Origin: Streptomyces melanogenes
Lineage (GTDB): Bacteria > Actinomycetota > Actinomycetes > Streptomycetales > Streptomycetaceae
DNA length: 46,814 bases
Direction: 5' to 3'
NCBI RefSeq assembly: GCF_014649795.1
Contig: NZ_BMTS01000039.1
Coordinates: 1 to 46,814, forward strand
Position 1 is the stretch's first letter; each line of letters begins with the position of its first letter. Position numbers and translations under genes: made by a program. The notes below the pieces were generated by a model. That model searched no databases. It saw only the letters and a program-made list of their open reading frames with translations, and had not been told where the DNA came from. Positions 17,603 through 25,851 of this stretch are shown here, one piece after another.

Positions 17603-17649
17603 CCACGGCCCCGGCCGCCCCCTTCGATGCGGGGCGGCCGGGGCCGTGG
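17603..17649 (+). terminator. hairpin terminator, perfect 19-bp stem
   Basis: CCACGGCCCCGGCCGCCCC (17603-17621) pairs perfectly with 17631-17649. No T-tract, as is common in Streptomyces. Confidence 0.75.
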
Positions 17650-17729
17650 CAGCTCGTACGGCGGCCAGAACAGCGACAGCCCCGGGGGCGGAATCCCCGG
17701 GGCTGTCCAGGACCTGACTGGAGGACCTG

Positions 17730-17819
17730 ATGGATCACAGGATGGCATGCCCGCACGGCCCCACGGACTCGGACCCGGACATGGACGAGGCGTTGCGCCG
17801 GGCGCGGGGAGGCAAGTGA
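17730..17819 (+). CDS. 29-residue small protein
   Basis: ATG 17730 follows GGAGG by 5 bases and encodes MDHRMACPHGPTDSDPDMDE then a basic tail. Its stop overlaps the next start (TGATG at 17817-17821). The ribosome site and overlap support translation. Function unknown. Confidence 0.5.
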   Translation: MDHRMACPHGPTDSDPDMDEALRRARGGK

Positions 17820-17893
17820 TGACCGACGAAGAGCGTGCCGAGCTGAGCAGGAAAGTCGCTGAGGCCAACGCACGGTCGGAGCGTGGCTGGTGA
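17819..17893 (+). CDS. 24-residue small protein
   Basis: Starts in the TGATG overlap and ends in a GTGA overlap with the next gene, so it may serve mainly to couple translation. The predicted peptide, MTDEERAELSRKVAEANARS plus four residues, is a short amphipathic helix. Function unknown. Confidence 0.45.
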   Translation: MTDEERAELSRKVAEANARSERGW

Positions 17894-18081
17894 CCGCTGC
17901 CCGCCCGGCGGATGACCTGTTCGTCCGGTACATGAAGGCGTTCAAGGACTCCACCGAACACACCGCCACCTGCCCGGCCTGCCTGGGCGAGACGCCGTGT
18001 GCGGAGGGAGCGCCGATCCTCGACCGGTTTGCGAAGCTCCAGGATGCCTACCGCAAGCATCAGTCGAAGCAGCAGCGCTGA
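17890..18081 (+). CDS. small Cys-motif protein
   Basis: 63 residues from GTG 17890, overlapping the previous stop (GTGA). It has HTATCPACLGETPCAEGAPI, a zinc-knuckle-like cluster similar to HRASCSPCAAGTPCTAG in the 16810 gene, then a helical basic end. The shared C-x2-C-x4-5-C pattern suggests both derive from one Streptomyces plasmid family. Third gene of a tiny overlapping operon. Confidence 0.65.
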   Translation: MTAARPADDLFVRYMKAFKDSTEHTATCPACLGETPCAEGAPILDRFAKLQDAYRKHQSKQQR

Positions 18082-18186
18082 CCCCGGTGTTGCCCGTCGT
18101 CTCCGCCCCTTCGTGGGGCGGGGTCGGCGGAGAGCGTCGGGAGGTCGCCCCGCTCCGGCCATCCGGCCGCCGCCAGACACGCAACA

Positions 18187-18220
18187 GCCCCCAGGGTGGC
18201 CGCCCTGGGGGCCGTCCTTT
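18187..18220 (+). terminator. hairpin terminator
   Basis: GCCCCCAGGG (18187-18196) pairs with CCCTGGGGGC (18203-18212), followed by CGTCCTTTT. It separates the small-protein operon from the WhiB gene. Confidence 0.75.
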
Positions 18221-18246
18221 TGCACCGGACCTTCTGGGAGGCCCTG

Positions 18247-18555
18247 ATGAATCGCTCGTCCATCGTACGTACCGCCTACGCGCCCGCCGCCGACCTGCCG
18301 GTCAACACCAACTGGCGGGAATCCGGGGCCTGCACGCGGGAGGACCCCGAGCTGTTCTTCCCGATCGGCAACACCGGCCCGGCGCTCCTGCAGATCGAGG
18401 AGGCCAAGGCGGTCTGCCGGCGCTGTCCGGTGCTGGAGACCTGCGGCCAGTGGGCGCTCGAGAGCGGCGAGCCCCACGGTGTGTGGGGCGGAATGAGCGA
18501 GGACGACCGCCGCCGCATCAAGCGCCGCGCCGCCCGCCGTCGCCCCTCCGCCTGA
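18247..18555 (+). CDS. WhiB-like Fe-S transcription factor
   Basis: 102 residues from ATG 18247, preceded by GGGAGG. ESGACTREDPELFFP supplies the first Cys; AKAVCRRCPVLETCGQWAL the other three, giving the C-Xn-C-X2-C-X5-C cluster ligand set. GVWGGMSEDDRR is the G(V/I)WGG turn, and a basic KRRAARRR tail binds DNA. WhiB proteins work with the principal sigma factor. It stands alone between terminators, as regulators often do in actinobacterial mobile elements. Confidence 0.95.
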   Translation: MNRSSIVRTAYAPAADLPVNTNWRESGACTREDPELFFPIGNTGPALLQIEEAKAVCRRCPVLETCGQWALESGEPHGVWGGMSEDDRRRIKRRAARRRPSA

Positions 18556-18693
18556 CCCGCAGGACGGGACGCGCAGTCGACTCGGCGCCCGTACCAGGCC
18601 GTTCACCCAGAGCGGTCGCCCGCACGGCGGGCGGCCCGGCCTTTCGCACGTCTCCAGCCCGGGAACGTCTCGGGCTTCCCTGTAGGAGAGCCC

Positions 18694-19062
18694 ATGCGTA
18701 ACAGCACCCAGCTCGACACCACCGCGACCGGCACCACCCGGCTGCCGAACATGCTGTGTACCCACACACCGGCGTGCCCCTCGGCCGACAGCCCGGACCG
18801 GGAGGCCGCCGTCGTGGTGGCCAGCCACCCGGGCCAGGGCTGGAGCCTGCTGTGCAACAGCGTCCTGGTCTTCGACGACACCGGGGAGCTGCTCCCCGAC
18901 GGGAAGGTCATCGCCCCGCACCGGCCCACCGACGTGCCTGCCGGGGGCGGCGCGCGGCTGTCCCTGGGCGCCGAAACCCACGCGCTCATCGGGGGCATGC
19001 CGGGCAGCGGGAAGACCGGCGCGGCTGGGGCCGACTGCTCCACGGATCACCGACCGGCCTGA
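18694..19062 (+). CDS. DUF5999 protein fused to a truncated P-loop
   Basis: 122 residues from ATG 18694 with TAGGAGAG upstream. CTHTPACPSADSPDREAAVV, HPGQGWSLLCNSVLVFDDTG and ELLPDGKVIAPHRP are the complete DUF5999 signature, which normally ends shortly after PHRP. Here it runs on into LGAETHALIGGMPGSGKTGA, a Walker A motif with the preceding strand as found in FtsK/TraB-type translocases, then ends after about 10 unrelated residues. I read it as a deletion junction joining DUF5999 to the beginning of an FtsK-like gene. The DUF5999 part may still work; its function is unknown. Confidence 0.8.
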   Translation: MRNSTQLDTTATGTTRLPNMLCTHTPACPSADSPDREAAVVVASHPGQGWSLLCNSVLVFDDTGELLPDGKVIAPHRPTDVPAGGGARLSLGAETHALIGGMPGSGKTGAAGADCSTDHRPA

Positions 19063-19111
19063 CGGCTCGCCTTCCCTGCCCGCCTGGCACTGACTGACCG
19101 CCCCGGCAGAC

Positions 19112-19158
19112 GGCCCTCCGAGTCCTCGGCATTAGAGCTGCCGGGGCCTCGGAGGGCC
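19112..19158 (+). terminator. hairpin terminator
   Basis: GGCCCTCCGAG (19112-19122) pairs with CTCGGAGGGCC (19148-19158), with further pairing inside. Located between DUF5999 and the DUF2637 gene. Confidence 0.65.
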
Positions 19159-19238
19159 TGGTCACGACCCTACCGACCGACGCCGACCCGCGGTGACCTC
19201 TTGCACGGAGGCGCCGGAAAAGAAGAGAGGACACCCTC

Positions 19239-21389
19239 GTGGCTCCCAAGGCCGCCACCCGACGCAGGCGCCAGGCCGCGCCCGCCGCGAAGCCCCGCGT
19301 AAACGGGCGTGCCAAGGCGCCGACGCCGCCCGCCTCCATCCCCGCCCAGCCCGCCGCCCCCGTGGGCATCGCGTCCGGGACCGTTGTCCTGGTGGGGTAC
19401 CCGGAAGCTGACCCGGTCCTGGCCGACGCCGCCGACCGTGCCGCTGACCTCCGGGACCAGGCCGTCGACGACGTCGCCCGCATCCTCGCCGACGGCGAGA
19501 GCCGCGCGGCCGAACTGCTGGACGGCGCGCGCACCGAGGCCGCCTCGATCACCGAGGCGGCCATCGCCGACCAGGCCCGCATCCTGTCCGGCGCTCAGCA
19601 CGATGCCGATCAGGTTCGTACGGAGGCTGCGACCACGGCGGCCGCCAACGCCGACCAGGTCCGCGCTGCCGCCGAAGCAGGGGCGCAGCAGCTGCTCGCC
19701 GACGTACGCCGGGAGGCCGACACCGTCACGGCGACGGCGGCCAGCGAGGCCGACCAGGTCCTCGCCGACGCCCGCTGTCAGGCGGAAGAGGTCGCCACCA
19801 CGGCGGCCGCGAAGGCGGGGGAGATCCGGACCGAGGCCAGGCAGGCCGCCGCGAAGATCCTTGCTGACGCGGCGACCGCGCGCTCCGAGCTGCTGGCCAG
19901 CGCGGAGCGCACCACGGCTGAGACCCGCACCCGCGCCATCACCGACGCCGAACAGCTCCTGGAGCGGGCGCGTGGCGAGGCTGAGCGGATGCGTGAGCGC
20001 GCGGACGGCCAGGCCGCGCTGGTGCGGGCCGGGGCGGAGAAAACGGCCGCCGGCCTTCGGCAGGACGCCGACCGCGCTCTGGCCGATGCCCGCAGGTCCG
20101 CTGAGGAGCTGCGGGCTGCCGTCGGCACGGACGTTGCCCGGCTGCGTGAGCGCGCCGAAGCCGACGCGGAGGTGGCCCGGGAGGCGGCGGCGCAGGCCAC
20201 GGCCGACCAGGCCGCCGCCGCGTCGGCTCGAGCTGAGGGCGAGCGGATCCTTCAGGCGGCGACGCAGCGCACCGTGCAGCGGGCAAGGCGCCGGGAAATC
20301 CGGACCGAGTCGCGCGCCGCGCGCCGCAAGGCCCGCCGTGATGCCCGGCCTGTCGGCGGTGTGCCGCCGCTGTCCGGGCAGGAGTTGGTGGGCGTGGTCG
20401 CGATCGTCCTGGCCGCCGCAGTCGTCTCCACCCTCGGTCTGCTCTCCTCCTACACCGCGCTGGAGACCAAGGCGACGGGGTGGGGCTGGGACTGGCCGTG
20501 GCTGCTGCCGGTCGGCATCGACGTCGCGATCCCCGCGTTCACCGGCGCCAATCTGGTCCTGATCCGCACGGGCATGGAGCTGCGCTGGATCCGCTGGGTG
20601 CCGAGGGCGCTGACGGCGGTGACCGTCTACCTGAACTGGCATGCCTCGGACAGCATGTCGGGGCGTCTGGGGCACGCCGCTCTCACGCTGCTGTGGGTGG
20701 TGTTCTCGGAGATCGCCTCCCACGTGTACGCCACGAGGATCGGCGCGGTCACCGGCACGAGGCGGATGGAGACGGTGCGCCGCAGCCGCTGGCTGCTCGC
20801 CCCGATCCCCACCGCGCGGCTTCGCCGCCGGATGATCCTGTGGGAGATCACCTCCTACGAGGAGGCGCTCACCCGGCTCCAGGAGCAGACCTACCTGCGA
20901 GCGCAGCTCAAGGAGGAGTACGGCTGGCGGTGGCGGAGCAAGGCCCGGCTGGAGCAGCGGATGGCGCTCAAGCTCGGTTCCGTGCCTGCCGCGCTCGCCG
21001 ACACGCTCACTCCCCAGGACGCTCACACCATCGAGCGCGTGGACGAGCGCGAGCACGCTCACCCCGACATGAGCGCGCTCACCCCGGGCGAGGTTCGCGG
21101 CGAGCGTGAGCGCCCGGCGCTCACCAGTGGCGCTCACGAGGGTGAGCGCGCCACGCAGGGCACAGACGCTCACCGAGCGGAGAGCGCTCGTACGCGCAGC
21201 GAGAGTGACGCGCTCACCGAGCGCCGTCACGCTCGTATCCGTCTGCTCTACACCGAGCTCGGGCGCCGCCCGGAGTGGACCGAGATCCGCGACGCGCTCA
21301 CCGACGCAAGGCTGTCCGACACACCGGTCTCCCGACCGACCGCCCAGCGCCTGCGCGCTCAGGTCGAAGAGGCCACCCCGAGCGCGTGA
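19239..21389 (+). CDS. coiled-coil protein with DUF2637 membrane domain (Spd-like)
   Basis: 716 residues from GTG 19239, preceded by AGAGAGG. Residues about 60-350 are an unbroken Ala/Glu/Arg coiled coil with a recurring A-D-x-V/I-x-x-x-A spacing. Residues about 384-500 are the DUF2637 domain: VVAIVLAAAVVSTLGLLSSY, WPWLLPVGIDVAIPAFTG, a third strand near VTVYLNWHASDSMSGR and ALTLLWVVFSEIASHVYATR, about four membrane passes. The C-terminal 200 residues are charged and polar. DUF2637 proteins occur in Streptomyces plasmid transfer and spread regions. The long coil suggests assembly along or at the membrane (inference). Its 3' end contains the repeat cluster listed separately. Confidence 0.85.
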   Translation: MAPKAATRRRRQAAPAAKPRVNGRAKAPTPPASIPAQPAAPVGIASGTVVLVGYPEADPVLADAADRAADLRDQAVDDVARILADGESRAAELLDGARTEAASITEAAIADQARILSGAQHDADQVRTEAATTAAANADQVRAAAEAGAQQLLADVRREADTVTATAASEADQVLADARCQAEEVATTAAAKAGEIRTEARQAAAKILADAATARSELLASAERTTAETRTRAITDAEQLLERARGEAERMRERADGQAALVRAGAEKTAAGLRQDADRALADARRSAEELRAAVGTDVARLRERAEADAEVAREAAAQATADQAAAASARAEGERILQAATQRTVQRARRREIRTESRAARRKARRDARPVGGVPPLSGQELVGVVAIVLAAAVVSTLGLLSSYTALETKATGWGWDWPWLLPVGIDVAIPAFTGANLVLIRTGMELRWIRWVPRALTAVTVYLNWHASDSMSGRLGHAALTLLWVVFSEIASHVYATRIGAVTGTRRMETVRRSRWLLAPIPTARLRRRMILWEITSYEEALTRLQEQTYLRAQLKEEYGWRWRSKARLEQRMALKLGSVPAALADTLTPQDAHTIERVDEREHAHPDMSALTPGEVRGERERPALTSGAHEGERATQGTDAHRAESARTRSESDALTERRHARIRLLYTELGRRPEWTEIRDALTDARLSDTPVSRPTAQRLRAQVEEATPSA

Positions 21390-21421
21390 CCGAGCGCCCG
21401 GTGAGCGCCCCGGCGCTCACC
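21004..21421. repeat. cluster of 13 CGCTCAC / GTGAGCG repeats (candidate clt-like locus)
   Basis: CGCTCAC begins at 21004, 21020, 21056, 21076, 21118, 21131, 21167, 21211, 21295 and 21414; its complement GTGAGCG at 21106, 21142 and 21401. Eight of these extend to CGCTCACC or GGTGAGCG. They occur in more than one reading frame (Ala-Leu-Thr, Ala-His, Glu-Arg contexts), in both orientations, and continue past the stop codon at 21389, so they look selected as DNA rather than protein. Streptomyces TraB translocases recognise clusters of 8-base repeats in clt loci; this is a candidate of that kind. Confidence 0.7.
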
Positions 21422-21657
21422 CCCTTGTGAGATCCCCTGCCGCTCATGGTCGCCACCGCCCACGCGCTCGCCCCCTGAGCGCGGGGGCGGTGACGGCCAC
21501 GGCCGGCAGGCCGGTCATCCGCGCCCGCCCCGAGCGGGGGCGCGGCCACCAGGCCCGAACCGAGCACGGCCCCGGCCCCGCTGGAACAGCCTCGGGGACA
21601 CGGACCCCACACCCCTGCCCCGCCCTACCCCCCCCCCGAGACCTGGAGGTCTTTCGT

Positions 21658-22170
21658 ATGACCGAGAACGCACGGTGGACTTCGGACCACCTGCTGAAGC
21701 CCGGTGGGACCGCCCTGTACGGAGCCCAGCAGCGCGAGCGGCTGCGGCAGATGGCCGACGAGATCAGGGCGCTGCTCAACGAGTACCGGGCTGACCTGGA
21801 GAACATCGAGATTGAGGGCGACAGGTTCTTCGAGCCCCGGATCCGCGCGTTTCTCGCGTCGCGCCCGCTGGCACGTCTCGAAAAGGACCTGCGGGACGCG
21901 GTAAACCACGCGGGAAAGCTCGACTCGGAGTTTCAGAAGCGCTTTGTCGAGCTACCGAAGAAGCGTGAGGAGAAGGCGGAGGAGAAGCAGCTGGAAAAGG
22001 CCAGGAAAAAGGGCCTGAACGCCGCCCGAGCGGTCAGCGCTGCCGGGCAGCTCAACGGCCTTTCGCGTGCCCTGACCGAGCCGACCGGCGACGGCAGGGG
22101 AGTCGCGAAGCAGACCGGCACGGGCGACGGCGACCACACCTTTCTGGACTACCTGGAAAAGAAGGCCTGA
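21658..22170 (+). CDS. hypothetical protein, charged, transfer region
   Basis: 170 residues from ATG 21658, behind TGGAGG. WTSDHLLKPGGTALYGAQQR then a helical QMADEIRALLNEYRADLENI, a central helix FVELPKKREEKAEEKQLEKA that is strongly charged, and a polar tail ending FLDYLEKKA. There are no membrane segments or known motifs. Three bases separate its stop from the GTG of the next gene, so they form one transcript. Function not recognised. Confidence 0.7.
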   Translation: MTENARWTSDHLLKPGGTALYGAQQRERLRQMADEIRALLNEYRADLENIEIEGDRFFEPRIRAFLASRPLARLEKDLRDAVNHAGKLDSEFQKRFVELPKKREEKAEEKQLEKARKKGLNAARAVSAAGQLNGLSRALTEPTGDGRGVAKQTGTGDGDHTFLDYLEKKA

Positions 22171-22173
22171 TCC

Positions 22174-22374
22174 GTGCCCGCTCATCTCTCCAAGGGCCAG
22201 ACCGCACGCTGGAACAAGCGCCTTGCGCAGACCACGACGAACAAGGCGCGGGCGACCGCGCTGTGGGACCTGGCCCGCCTCCTGGCCGGCACCGACGACA
22301 GGGTATGGGCCGACCTGGTCCTGCTGCTCCAGCGCTGGACGACGGAGCAGCAGGGCCAGCAGCCCTCACCGTGA
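22174..22374 (+). CDS. small basic helical protein
   Basis: 66 residues from GTG 22174, three bases after the previous stop. MPAHLSKGQTARWNKRLAQT then a helical ATALWDLARLLAGTDDRVWA segment. Basic N-terminus, helical centre, polar tail. Likely co-translated with the 21658 gene. Function unknown. Confidence 0.6.
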   Translation: MPAHLSKGQTARWNKRLAQTTTNKARATALWDLARLLAGTDDRVWADLVLLLQRWTTEQQGQQPSP

Positions 22375-22506
22375 CGCTCCGCGCTCATCACCGCTCATCA
22401 TCACCGCTTCACCCCGTGAATTCCGGGGTCGCAACATGCGCGCCTATGCGCGCGCGTGAGCCCCCCGGGTTCGTGACCCTGAGTGACTGATCGAAGGAGA
22501 CGGCCG

Positions 22507-24465
22507 ATGGCCGATGACGACGCCGGGGGGACCGTCCTCGGCTTCCCCGGCGGGCTGACGATCCCGGGGCCGGTGGGCAGCGGCCCGCCGCCGCCCGGGG
22601 CCGACGCCCCCACCCTGACCGCCCTGCCCGTGCTGGCGCCCCCGCCCTCCCTGCTGGTGGCGGGTAATTCCGACGTCGGCGGCGGGAATGCGACGACCGT
22701 CAACGCGGACCCCGGACTGCCGGACAGCCCGGAAGGGACCGGAATCGCCGCCATGTCGGTGGTGATGATGGCCGGGATTACCGTCGCCGCAATGCGCGGC
22801 GCATGGAATGTAGCCGCCTATCTGAAAGCCCGGCATGAACACCACCGGGCCATTGCGGATCAGCAGCGGGCAGCAGCGGATAAGGCCGCTATCGGTGGGG
22901 AACTGGCCCGTCAGAAAGGTCGCTTGCAGTCCGGTCCGGAATTCGGTCGCAGCACTCGCGCGGCGGGCGGAGGCGGTGGCCGGACAAATGCAGGGAAGAA
23001 TTCGGTGCCAGGTATTTTCCGCTCCTCCGGCGGCTCCACGTCGCCGGGCGGATCCCGATCGAGGACGCCCAGTCCGGCCTCTGGTGGCGGCTCTGGCGGC
23101 CGTACGCCCCAACAGGGCACTGGCGGGCACAGAGGTGGCGGTGGAGGCCGCAGGAGCGGCCTGGAGTCCTCCGGGACAAAAGGCGGCGGAAATACCCCCG
23201 CCACCCGTACGAAGAACGGTTCGGGCGGTCTTTCCGGGGCCGTGCGCGACCGTGCGGCGGACCGGGTCCGCAACGGCCCCCGGCCCAAGACCCCGGTGCC
23301 GACGAACACCCGCACCCCGGGAATCCGGGACGCCGCCCTCGACCGTGCCGCCGACCGCATCCGCAACGGCCCCAAGCCCAAGACCCCGACGTCCGGCACG
23401 GACGGCAAGGGGTCCACGGGCACCAAGCCCGACCGCGGACCCCGCATCCGCGGCGCGCTGCGCCACCGGGCCGTCGGCCGGATCCTGGGCGGCAAGAAGA
23501 GCAAGGCTGATCCGCCCGCACCGGCCAGGGCGAAGGTCGACCTGACCAAGAAGCCCAAGCCCGCGGCCGGCGGCGCAGGCCGTACCGTGACGCCGAGGGT
23601 GGACCTGCGTAAGAAGGTCAACCTCCGCAAGAAGACCCGCCGGTATGGCCGGGCGAGGAGCGGCGGCTGCTTCGGCGGCACCGGGGCGCAGCCGACCGGG
23701 GCCCCGGGGACGGGCCCGAAGCCGACCGGTCCGCAGAGTTCGGGACCGGCGCCCGGAGGCGCCCGCCGCGAGAAGTGGGAGCGGGCCGGCGCCCGGCGTT
23801 CCCAGCGGGCCTCCACCGGCCCGGCCGCAGACACCGGCACCAAACCTGGTGCCGGATCTGGCACCGGGCCGGGCCCGGATGGCGGGGGCTTCGGCCCGCC
23901 GCCGGGCTGGGGCCATACCGCGGGCTACACCGTGACGATCGAGCGGGCCGACGGCGGACCGGGCTCCCAGGTACGCCGCCGCCCGGCCGGTGCCCTGACC
24001 CGTGGCCGCCCCGGGCTTCCCGCAGGAACGAGCCAAGGAGGAACCGCAGTGACCGTGCCCGTCCCGGCGAAGGCACCGAACACCCAGTACGCGGACAGTG
24101 ACCTGACGATCCATGACGTCATCGACTCCGACACCGACATGGCCCAGGAGATCATGGCGGGCGTCGACGAGGCCCGCGCCGCCGCTGAGGGCTGCGACCT
24201 GATGATGACCCGCCTCGAGGCCCTCCACCAGAAGATCGTCGACCTCAAGGTGCCCGGCGTGCTGGAGGGCTGGGTGCTGATCCTGGCGGAGAAAGCGGTC
24301 AGCGTGAAGGCGAAGGCGGAGGCCCTGGCGGCCACGCTCCCCGCGGCCTCCGAGGCCATCGCCACGGCGGGCGAGAACGCGGAACGCCGCCACAAGCCGC
24401 TCGCCGACGCCGTCCGCGACGCCGGCCACACCGCACCCGCCGAACGCGACTACCACGTCGAATAG
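22507..24465 (+). CDS. low-complexity Gly/Pro/Arg-rich protein with helical C-terminus
   Basis: 652 residues from ATG 22507, nine bases after AAGGAG; an upstream in-frame start is less well placed. Residues about 75-110 hold a hydrophobic stretch (GIAAMSVVMMAGITVAAM), probably one membrane pass. Residues 140-500 are Gly/Ser/Pro/Arg low complexity with near-repeats DRAADRVRNGPRPKTPVPT and DRAADRIRNGPKPKTPTSG, and VDLRKKVNLRKKTRR. The last 130 residues are ordered helix (EIMAGVDEARAAAEGCDLMM). Architecture suggests a membrane-anchored protein with a long basic disordered linker, possibly touching DNA. Position inside the transfer operon fits conjugation; no family is recognised. Confidence 0.7.
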   Translation: MADDDAGGTVLGFPGGLTIPGPVGSGPPPPGADAPTLTALPVLAPPPSLLVAGNSDVGGGNATTVNADPGLPDSPEGTGIAAMSVVMMAGITVAAMRGAWNVAAYLKARHEHHRAIADQQRAAADKAAIGGELARQKGRLQSGPEFGRSTRAAGGGGGRTNAGKNSVPGIFRSSGGSTSPGGSRSRTPSPASGGGSGGRTPQQGTGGHRGGGGGRRSGLESSGTKGGGNTPATRTKNGSGGLSGAVRDRAADRVRNGPRPKTPVPTNTRTPGIRDAALDRAADRIRNGPKPKTPTSGTDGKGSTGTKPDRGPRIRGALRHRAVGRILGGKKSKADPPAPARAKVDLTKKPKPAAGGAGRTVTPRVDLRKKVNLRKKTRRYGRARSGGCFGGTGAQPTGAPGTGPKPTGPQSSGPAPGGARREKWERAGARRSQRASTGPAADTGTKPGAGSGTGPGPDGGGFGPPPGWGHTAGYTVTIERADGGPGSQVRRRPAGALTRGRPGLPAGTSQGGTAVTVPVPAKAPNTQYADSDLTIHDVIDSDTDMAQEIMAGVDEARAAAEGCDLMMTRLEALHQKIVDLKVPGVLEGWVLILAEKAVSVKAKAEALAATLPAASEAIATAGENAERRHKPLADAVRDAGHTAPAERDYHVE

Positions 24466-24482
24466 GAAGAGGAGACTCCCCC

Positions 24483-24917
24483 ATGTCCGACATCGTCCCC
24501 GTTATCGGCGGCGCCCTGGAAAAGACCGGCGCGGTGATCGTCGGCGCGGTCCGCTTCGGCATCGTCGTGGCGCAGCTGACCGCCGCCAGCGCCACCATGA
24601 TGGGCCTGTCCTACCAGGTCCGCAGCACCTTCCGGTACGTGGAGGACTGCGCGACGTCGGTCGGCCGGCTCGCCGACCAGGCGGCGGCGCTCCAGGTCGA
24701 CCAGTCGACCGTCAACGAGCACCGTGAGGCCTCCACCGTGATGCGGTCCTGCCTGGCGGAGGCGGAGGCCATGGCGGTGGAGTGCGAGGAGATGTCCACG
24801 CTCTTCCACGAGACCGCCGATGCGCACATCGCCGACTATGGCTCGGTCGCGGACGCCGCGAACAACATGCCCGACGGCATCGAGATGGCCGACCGGCAGT
24901 TCTACAGCAACCGCTGA
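24483..24917 (+). CDS. hypothetical helical protein, transfer operon
   Basis: 144 residues from ATG 24483, preceded by GGAAGAGGAG. An N-terminal hydrophobic segment (IGGALEKTGAVIVGAVRFGI) is followed by helices with MRSCLAEAEAMAVECEEMST and a polar end. The pattern resembles the ordered C-terminal part of the preceding protein (helical, Ala/Glu-rich, similar size), so they may interact. A strong hairpin follows at 24945-24979, so expression may be uncoupled from the ATPase genes downstream. Confidence 0.65.
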   Translation: MSDIVPVIGGALEKTGAVIVGAVRFGIVVAQLTAASATMMGLSYQVRSTFRYVEDCATSVGRLADQAAALQVDQSTVNEHREASTVMRSCLAEAEAMAVECEEMSTLFHETADAHIADYGSVADAANNMPDGIEMADRQFYSNR

Positions 24918-24944
24918 CCCGCCCCACTCCCCCAGTACCGCACG

Positions 24945-24979
24945 AAGGGCGGCGAACCCACGACGGGTTCGCCGCCCTT
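24945..24979 (+). terminator. hairpin terminator, perfect 15-bp stem
   Basis: AAGGGCGGCGAACCC (24945-24959) pairs exactly with 24965-24979 around a 5-base loop. It lies between the helical-protein gene and the membrane-protein/ATPase pair. Confidence 0.7.
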
Positions 24980-25008
24980 CCCCATACCCCGGAACGGAGA
25001 GCCCACCG

Positions 25009-25851
25009 ATGATCCGCCTCGGTCCCCTGCGCGGACGCTTCGCCCTGGCCCGCAACGCCCTTGGCCGCGCCGCGACCGTGGCCGGCACCGTCGCGCTCGC
25101 CACCGGCACGTTCACCCACGACGTCTACGGCCCCACGGTGCTCGCCGCCCTCGGCTGCTCCGCCTGGGGCGCCCTGTGGTCGGCGACCCTGCCGCGCAAC
25201 GCGGTGGGCAACACCGCCATGGGCCTGTACCTGTCCCCGTCGGCGTCGATGGCCGTGCTGCTCACCGTGCAGCGCATCGTGCCCGGCATCGACTGGTACT
25301 GGCAGTGGCTCGCGGACGCCGGCTGGAGCGCCATGGTGCTGTACGTGCGCCCGGCCCGCATGGCCCGCGTCCTGGCCGGCCGCGAGAAATCGCTGACCCC
25401 CGAGGCCATCGAGCAGGCCCAGGAGCTCCTGGCCACCGACACCGTCCACGCCGCCCCGCAGCACCCGATGGCCGCGTACTGGGCGACCCACGTCGCCATC
25501 GAGGGCGGCGCGGCCCCCAACACCGTGCTGGAGCAGATCGAACGCACCGGTGAGGAGTCGATGACCGCCGTCATCCGCTCCACCCTCCCCGGCAAGCCGG
25601 TCCCCAAGATCGACCTGCTGGAACTGTCCGCCGCCATCAACTGGCCCGAGGACGACATCCACATCAACCCGGTACCGCGGCAGGGCGCCGGGGTCCGGCG
25701 CCTCACTGTCGGCCAGGCCCCCGAGCAGGCCATGGACATCTACACCGCCTGGGAGAAGCTCATCGCCCCCAAGGGCATGCCCTCCACCGTCATCACCGCG
25801 ATCCGCACCGTCGACATCCCCGACGAAGAGACCAAGGAGCTCCCCGCATGA
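25009..25851 (+). CDS. membrane protein preceding the conjugation ATPase
   Basis: 280 residues from ATG 25009. Two or three hydrophobic segments occupy residues 20-115 (VAGTVALATGTFTHDVYGPT, VLAALGCSAWGALWSATLP, MGLYLSPSASMAVLLTVQRI). The remaining 165 residues are soluble, with MAAYWATHVAIEGGAAPNTV and a region around VPKIDLLELSAAINWPEDDI. Its stop overlaps the ATPase start (ATGA), a sign of tight stoichiometric coupling. It could be the membrane anchor of the translocase (inference). Confidence 0.72.
   Translation: MIRLGPLRGRFALARNALGRAATVAGTVALATGTFTHDVYGPTVLAALGCSAWGALWSATLPRNAVGNTAMGLYLSPSASMAVLLTVQRIVPGIDWYWQWLADAGWSAMVLYVRPARMARVLAGREKSLTPEAIEQAQELLATDTVHAAPQHPMAAYWATHVAIEGGAAPNTVLEQIERTGEESMTAVIRSTLPGKPVPKIDLLELSAAINWPEDDIHINPVPRQGAGVRRLTVGQAPEQAMDIYTAWEKLIAPKGMPSTVITAIRTVDIPDEETKELPA

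Noticed and set aside
19170..21230. Long minus-strand frame opposite the coiled-coil/DUF2637 gene
   Set aside because: Shadow of a repetitive GC-rich coiled coil; no domain or ribosome site.
21004..21421. CRISPR array
   Set aside because: Repeats are only 7-8 bases, irregularly spaced, in both orientations and overlap a gene; no cas genes are present.
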